In this document: one piece after another, positions 15,424-20,471 of the stretch
Layout of the letters: each line of letters opens with the position of its first letter
Position numbering within the stretch: position 1 is the first letter of the stretch
Assembly: GCA_017305815.1 (NCBI GenBank)
Contig: JAFKJZ010000170.1
Location: 1 to 20,471 of the forward strand
Source of the DNA: Hyphomicrobiales bacterium
GTDB taxonomy: Bacteria; Pseudomonadota; Alphaproteobacteria; Rhizobiales; Kaistiaceae
Length of the DNA stretch: 20,471 nucleotides
Direction of reading: 5' to 3'
Program-made: the position numbers and the translations under genes
The notes under the pieces: model-generated
Seen by the model: the letters and a program-made list of their open reading frames with translations, nothing else
Told to the model about the DNA's origin: nothing
Database searches by the model: none

Positions 15424-16304
15424 CTACAGGCTCTGCAGTTTCAGACCATTCATGAAGTGTCTGCGCAGCAGCAGGAACAGCAGGACGCTGGGCAGGCTGG
15501 CGAGCAGGGTCGCCGTCATCACGACGTTCGGCGTGGTGTTGGCATAGCTGCCTTGTAGCACCATCAGCCCGTTCATGAGCGAGCGTGCATCCTCGCGGTT
15601 GGTGAGAACCATGGAAAAGATCAGGTCGTTCCAGATCCAGGTGAACTGGATCAGGAACAGGGTCGCCATCGGCGCCCAGCAATTCGGCAGGATGATCGAG
15701 CGGAAGATGCGGAATTCCGAGCAGCCGTCGATGCGCGCCGCCTCGTCCATCTCGCGCGGCAGGCCGGCCATGTAGTTGCGGAGCACCAGCACGGGGAAGG
15801 GGATGCAGACGGCGGTGTAGAACAGCATCATGCCGAGGCGCGAATTGGTCAGCCCGAGCTTGTTGTAGCCCATGAAAAGCGGGATCAGGTACATCTGCAG
15901 CGGGAAGATGGTGCCCGAGAAGATCAGCATGAACCAGAAGCCCTTGCCGCGGAAATCGATCCGGGTCAGCCCGTAGGAGGCGAGCGCCGCGATGAAGATC
16001 GCCGCCGCGCCGCCGACCACGCCGTAGATCAGCGAGTTCAGCATGCCCGAGCCCATCTTGGCCTTGGTCCAGGCCTCGGCGACATTCTCCAGCACCGGCT
16101 CGGCAGCGCGAGCGGGCTGCCCATGCCGTATTCGGCGTTCGATTTGAAGATCGAGATGGCGAGGTAATAGAACGGCGTCACCCAGGCGAGCGCCAGGATG
16201 GCGGTGATCGCGAACATCACGACGCGCTGGGTGCGCGCCTGGTCGCTGCGGCGGGCGATGGCGTCGAAGTCGAGGCTGGCGAGGTCGAAGGTCGTTGCGG
16301 ACAT
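15424..16304 (-). pseudogene. MalG-type ABC sugar permease, frameshifted
   Basis: This CUT1 permease subunit is split between two frames. From ATG 16304 the first frame gives an N-terminal tail, a first helix (VVMFAITAILALAWVTPFYYLA) and FKSNAEYGMGSPLALP. At 16099-16100 two surplus bases shift the frame. The family sequence then continues in another frame with PVLENVAEAWTKAKMGSGML, the remaining helices and the EAA loop EMDEAARIDGCSEFRIF, ending in LLLRRHFMNGLKLQSL. The shift equals loss of 1 nt modulo 3. Related permeases usually have a few more residues between the LP and the next Pro, so about 10 nt may be missing; a single-base loss is equally possible. It lies 9 bp after the MalF-type gene and 10 bp before the GntR gene. 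Without repair the importer lacks a functional second permease. Confidence 0.87.
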
Positions 16305-16313
16305 GGAGAAACC

Positions 16314-17261
16314 TCAGCGCTTGTCGAGACGGTGCTGGAGCGCGCCGAGCGACCAGGAAATGCTCATCGCGATGATGCCCAGGACGACGGCGATGGCCGA
16401 GCCATAGGCCCAGTAACCGGCGCGGAACGATTCCCAGTACTGGTTGACGGAAAGCGTCAGCGTCGAGCGGTTGGGGAAGTCGCGGCCCATCACCCAGACC
16501 AGGTCGAAGGACGTGAAGCCGGCGAGCACCGAGACGGTGGTAACCATGATCAGCGTCGGCATCAGCAGCGGCAGGATGATGTGGCGGAAGATCTGGCCGC
16601 GCGAGGCGCCATCGACCTTGGCCGCCTCCATTGGCTCGCTCGGCAGTGCGTTGAGGCCGATCAGGAGCAGCACCATCATCAGGCCGACCTGCTGCCAGAT
16701 ATGGGTGACGATCATCGCCGGGGTGGCGAGGTGGCTCTCGTAGAGCCAGCGATTGGCGAGCCCGCCGAGGCCGACGGCGCGCAGGCCGGAATTGATGATG
16801 CCCTCATTGGCATAGACGTAATACCAGACGACGCCGACGGCGGTGGCCGAGAACATGCGCGGCAGGAAGAAGATCGACTTGAACGTCTCCTCGCCCTTCA
16901 CGCCGCGCACCAGCATGGCCAGCGACAGGCCGATGGTGGCCGGCAGCACGAAGGACACGGCGACCCAGATCATCGTGTTCCAGGTGGCGTCGAAGAATTT
17001 CGGGTTGGAGGCGAGGCGCTGGTAGTTGGCGAGCCCCGCGAACTGGTTGAGGCCGGAGAATTTCGCCCATTGCGTCAGCGAAGCGTAGAGATTGAAGACG
17101 ACCGGCAGCAGCAGGAAGATCGCGACGAAGCCGATCGCCGGCGCCATGAAGGCGAGCGCCGTCCAGAGCCTCTTGCGGGCGCGGCGGCGTTCGGCGGCGA
17201 TCATCGCGTCGATCGACGGTGCGCCGGGCGGCAGGACAAAGGCTCTTGGATCTCGCGTCAC
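16314..17261 (-). CDS. MalF-type ABC sugar permease
   Basis: This is a 315-aa inner-membrane permease of a CUT1 carbohydrate importer. An N-terminal cytoplasmic tail with an Arg/Lys cluster (25-31) precedes six hydrophobic spans, roughly at 34-60, 96-118, 131-150, 181-203, 231-250 and 285-307. The EAA loop that contacts the ATPase is EPMEAAKVDGASRGQIFRHI (about 209-228). Typical MalF-family sequences include FIGLANY-like QFAGLANYQRL and the FFLPRMFSATAVGVVW helix. The ATG at 17261 lies 62 bp after the sugar-binding-protein stop, and a strong stem-loop occupies that gap. The gene appears complete. Confidence 0.93.
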   Translation of the reverse strand: MTRDPRAFVLPPGAPSIDAMIAAERRRARKRLWTALAFMAPAIGFVAIFLLLPVVFNLYASLTQWAKFSGLNQFAGLANYQRLASNPKFFDATWNTMIWVAVSFVLPATIGLSLAMLVRGVKGEETFKSIFFLPRMFSATAVGVVWYYVYANEGIINSGLRAVGLGGLANRWLYESHLATPAMIVTHIWQQVGLMMVLLLIGLNALPSEPMEAAKVDGASRGQIFRHIILPLLMPTLIMVTTVSVLAGFTSFDLVWVMGRDFPNRSTLTLSVNQYWESFRAGYWAYGSAIAVVLGIIAMSISWSLGALQHRLDKR

Positions 17262-17282
17262 GTCGTGTCTCCCCTGCAGGTA

Positions 17283-17313
17283 CCGGCAGGGCCGCGCGGG
17301 GCGGTCCTGCCGG
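17283..17313 (-). other. Intercistronic stem-loop after the sugar-binding-protein gene
   Basis: This hairpin has perfect 8-bp arms, CCGGCAGG (17283-17290) and CCTGCCGG (17306-17313). After one mismatch the stem continues with 4 bp (17292-17295 with 17301-17304) around a 5-nt loop. It sits between the binding-protein stop and the MalF start without a U-run. Stem-loops at this spot are known to protect upstream binding-protein mRNA and set a high binding-protein to permease ratio, as in enteric malE-malF. Here that function is inferred. Confidence 0.7.
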
Positions 17314-17323
17314 GGATCGTCGG

Positions 17324-18562
17324 TTACTGGTGGCTGGCCCAGTATTGCGAGGCGATCGCCTCGATGTTCGCCATGGCCTTCTCCGCCTGTTCCGGCGACG
17401 GGTTGGTCATGAAGCGGTTGAACTCCTCGACCGCCGGCAGGACGATCTCGGACGGCGAGGCCTCCCAGTAGCGGGTGATCGAGTTGTACTTGCCGTCGGT
17501 CGCGATCTTGGCGAGGTCGGTGATGATGGGGTTCGGCGTCTTGGCCTTGAGGTTGCCCGCGTAGAGGCCGGGATCGGTCGCCCAGCTGTTCATGGCGTTC
17601 TCGCCCATGTACCAGTCGGCGAACTTGACGACGTCGGGGTTCTCCATGCCGGCCTTGGTGATGACGATCGGCGCGCCTTCGACGATGACGGAGTTGGGCA
17701 GCGACGGATCGACGTTCGGCATGATGAAGGCGCCGAAATCGGTGCCGGCCTTCACGCCGCCCTTTTCGACGAGGCCGATGACCCAGTCGCCGAACAGGTA
17801 CATGCCAGCCTTGCCGCGGGCGAAGTCGAGCGGCTCCTCCTGGCTGGTCGGGTCGGTGAAGTAGCCCTTCTGGTAGAAGTCGGTCCAGATCTTGAAGACG
17901 TTCTTGACCGGCTCGTCCGTGTATTTGAGCTTGCCCTGGTTGAGGGCTGCATAGGCTTCCGGATTGGTGCGGATCAGGAGCTCCTGGAACCAGACGAAGC
18001 CGCGCCAGCCGTCCTGGATGGTGGCGTTGAAGGGCGTGATGCCGGCGGCCTTCAGCTTGTCGGCGGCGGCGATCAGTTCCTCCCAGGTCGCCGGCGGCTT
18101 GGCGATGCCGGCCTTCTCGAACAGCGCCTTGTTGTAGAGCACCACCCAGCGGTTCAGGCCGGTCGGCATGCCGTAGATATGGCCGTCGACGGTGAACGGC
18201 GCGGCGCTCGAGGCATCATATTCGCCGGATGCGATCTTCTTGGCCCAGAGGTCGTCGAGCGGCGCCAGCTGGCCGCTGTCGACGATTTCCTTCAGCTTGG
18301 TGCCGTTCCACCAGGTGAAGGCCTGCGGCGCCTCGCCCGACATCAGGCTCGACTGGATATAGGCCTGGAACTGGTCGGTGGCGTAGGCGCTGAAGTTGAG
18401 GTCGATGCCGTCCTTCTTGGCGGCGGCGGTCAGGCCGTCCCAGCCGGACTGGTAGAACGGCTTGTCGTGGAAGACCGTGACGGGATCGGCCGAAGCGGCC
18501 GTCGCCGTGAAGGCGAGGCCCAGGGCCGCCGCGGCCAGGAGCTTGGTCAGTTTCTTCTGCAT
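17324..18562 (-). CDS. ABC transporter family-1 sugar-binding protein
   Basis: This is a periplasmic carbohydrate-binding protein of 412 aa, normal for the MalE/UgpB-like family 1. The signal peptide has Lys residues at 3, 4 and 7, a hydrophobic Ala/Leu core and cleavage after ASA (23-25), leaving mature DPVTVFHDK. Family sequences include AYIQSSLMSGEAPQAFTWWNG, NKALFEKAGIAKPPATWEEL and FARGKAGMYLFGDWVIG. The many aromatic residues (FTWWNG, NRWVV, WRGFVWFQE) suit sugar stacking. The ATG is preceded by GGAGGAG at good spacing. It lies 34 bp after the ATPase stop. The sugar is unknown. Confidence 0.94.
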   Translation of the reverse strand: MQKKLTKLLAAAALGLAFTATAASADPVTVFHDKPFYQSGWDGLTAAAKKDGIDLNFSAYATDQFQAYIQSSLMSGEAPQAFTWWNGTKLKEIVDSGQLAPLDDLWAKKIASGEYDASSAAPFTVDGHIYGMPTGLNRWVVLYNKALFEKAGIAKPPATWEELIAAADKLKAAGITPFNATIQDGWRGFVWFQELLIRTNPEAYAALNQGKLKYTDEPVKNVFKIWTDFYQKGYFTDPTSQEEPLDFARGKAGMYLFGDWVIGLVEKGGVKAGTDFGAFIMPNVDPSLPNSVIVEGAPIVITKAGMENPDVVKFADWYMGENAMNSWATDPGLYAGNLKAKTPNPIITDLAKIATDGKYNSITRYWEASPSEIVLPAVEEFNRFMTNPSPEQAEKAMANIEAIASQYWASHQ

Positions 18563-18596
18563 GGCTCTCCTCCAGAGCGTTTGCGTTTTCGTTCTG

Positions 18597-19700
<1,104 letters not shown>

Positions 19701-19704
19701 GGGC

Positions 19705-20471
19705 TTAATCCTTGCGCGGGGAGCCGCCGATGCGGGACAGCAGGCCGCCATCGACGCGGACGACTTCGCCCGTCACGAAGGAGGCGGCGTTCGAACCGAG
19801 GAAGGCGACCACCTCGGCGATTTCTTCCGGCCGCGCCGTGCGCCCGAGCGGATGCATGCCGTCGAGCACGCGCCAGAGCGCCTTCGGGTCGTCGTTCAGC
19901 GCCACCGCGTCGCGCAGCATAGGCGTGTTGACGGCGCCGGGCGCGACGGCGTTGACCCGAACGCCGAGCGGCGCATAGTCGACGGCCATGGATTTCGTCA
20001 TGCCGATCAGGCCGTGCTTGGCGACGGAGTAGGCGAGCACGCCCTCCTGGCTGGCGAGGCCCTGCGCCGACGACATCAGCACGATGGCGCCATGGCTCTC
20101 GCGCAGCATCGGCATTGAGGCGCGCGAGATCAGCTAGGCCGCCTTGAGGTTGACGTTCATCACCTCGTCCCAGAGCGCATCGTCCGTCGTCTCGACCGTG
20201 CCGTAGCGCTGGATGCCGGCATTGTGGGAGAGCAGGTCCAGCCCGCCGAATGCCTCCCTGGCGGCGGAAGCCGCCTGTTCGCAGACGGCGCGGTCGGCGA
20301 CGGAACCGATGACTACATGCACGTCGCATCCCTGCTCGCGCAACTCGCCAGCCAGCGCCTGCAGCGGCTCGGCGGCGAGATCGAGCAGGACCATGGACGC
20401 CTTGTCGCGCGCCAGCCTTTCGGCAACGGCGCGGCCGATGCCCATGGCGGCGCCCGTGACCAGGGCTCGTT
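19705..20471 (-). pseudogene. SDR-family oxidoreductase, internal stop codon, cut by right edge
   Basis: This is a short-chain dehydrogenase/reductase missing only a few N-terminal residues at the window edge. The first visible part is RALVTGAAMGIGRA (TGxxxGIG nucleotide loop), followed by LLDLAAEP, whose Asp after the second strand favours NAD. Then come SHNAGIQRYG and the strand NVNLKAA. An in-frame TAG at 20134-20136 interrupts it, and the same frame resumes with LISRASMPML. Catalytic Ser (MSSAQG) and Tyr-Lys (AYSVAKHG) follow, then VRVNAVAPGAVNTPM and the C-terminal VDGG. Relatives usually have an aromatic residue at the TAG position, so one base change from Trp or Tyr explains it. It lies 4 bp upstream of the ATPase gene, so it is cotranscribed and probably oxidises the imported sugar or polyol. 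Confidence 0.88.

Overview
This 20.5-kb window is very GC-rich, with tightly packed genes and strong third-position G/C bias. Gene families and layout (family-5 and family-1 ABC importers, a GntR/FCD regulator, CCCGG-type extragenic palindromes) suggest an alphaproteobacterial chromosome, probably Hyphomicrobiales. That placement is an inference. I see no rRNA, tRNA, phage, IS element or CRISPR array.

Left part (1-3198, minus strand): a peptide/opine-type ABC importer. It comprises a family-5 solute-binding protein, a DppC-like permease and a DppB-like permease cut by the left edge. The DppC-like gene appears to have lost about 27 codons in frame, including a membrane helix. Two strong stem-loops lie just downstream of the binding-protein gene.

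An AT-richer divergent regulatory region (3199-3515) separates the importer from a plus-strand operon (3516-13914). That operon encodes a HyuA-type subunit (frameshifted), HyuB-type 1, HyuB-type 2, a second HyuA-type subunit, HyuB-type 3 and an M24 metallopeptidase. HyuA/HyuB proteins form ATP-dependent amidohydrolases or carboxylases (5-oxoprolinase, N-methylhydantoinase, caprolactamase, acetone/acetophenone carboxylase). The likely theme is uptake of a small cyclic amide or modified peptide, ATP-dependent ring opening, then cleavage by the M24 enzyme. The substrate cannot be read from sequence. HyuB-type 1 has lost all four presumed metal ligands that its two sister subunits keep, and it lacks their Gly-rich C-terminal tail. 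It looks like a non-catalytic or repurposed subunit.

Right part (13943-20471, minus strand): a CUT1 carbohydrate importer operon. In transcription order it holds an SDR oxidoreductase (cut by the right edge, with an internal amber codon), a MalK/UgpC-type ATPase, a family-1 sugar-binding protein, a MalF-type permease, a MalG-type permease (frameshifted), a GntR/FCD regulator and an NADPH-dependent FMN reductase. A strong stem-loop follows the binding-protein gene here too.

Four otherwise well-conserved genes carry lesions: a 28-nt loss in HyuA-1, an in-frame loss in DppC, a frameshift in MalG and a nonsense codon in the SDR. Either this locus is decaying or the sequence has local errors; reads would decide.
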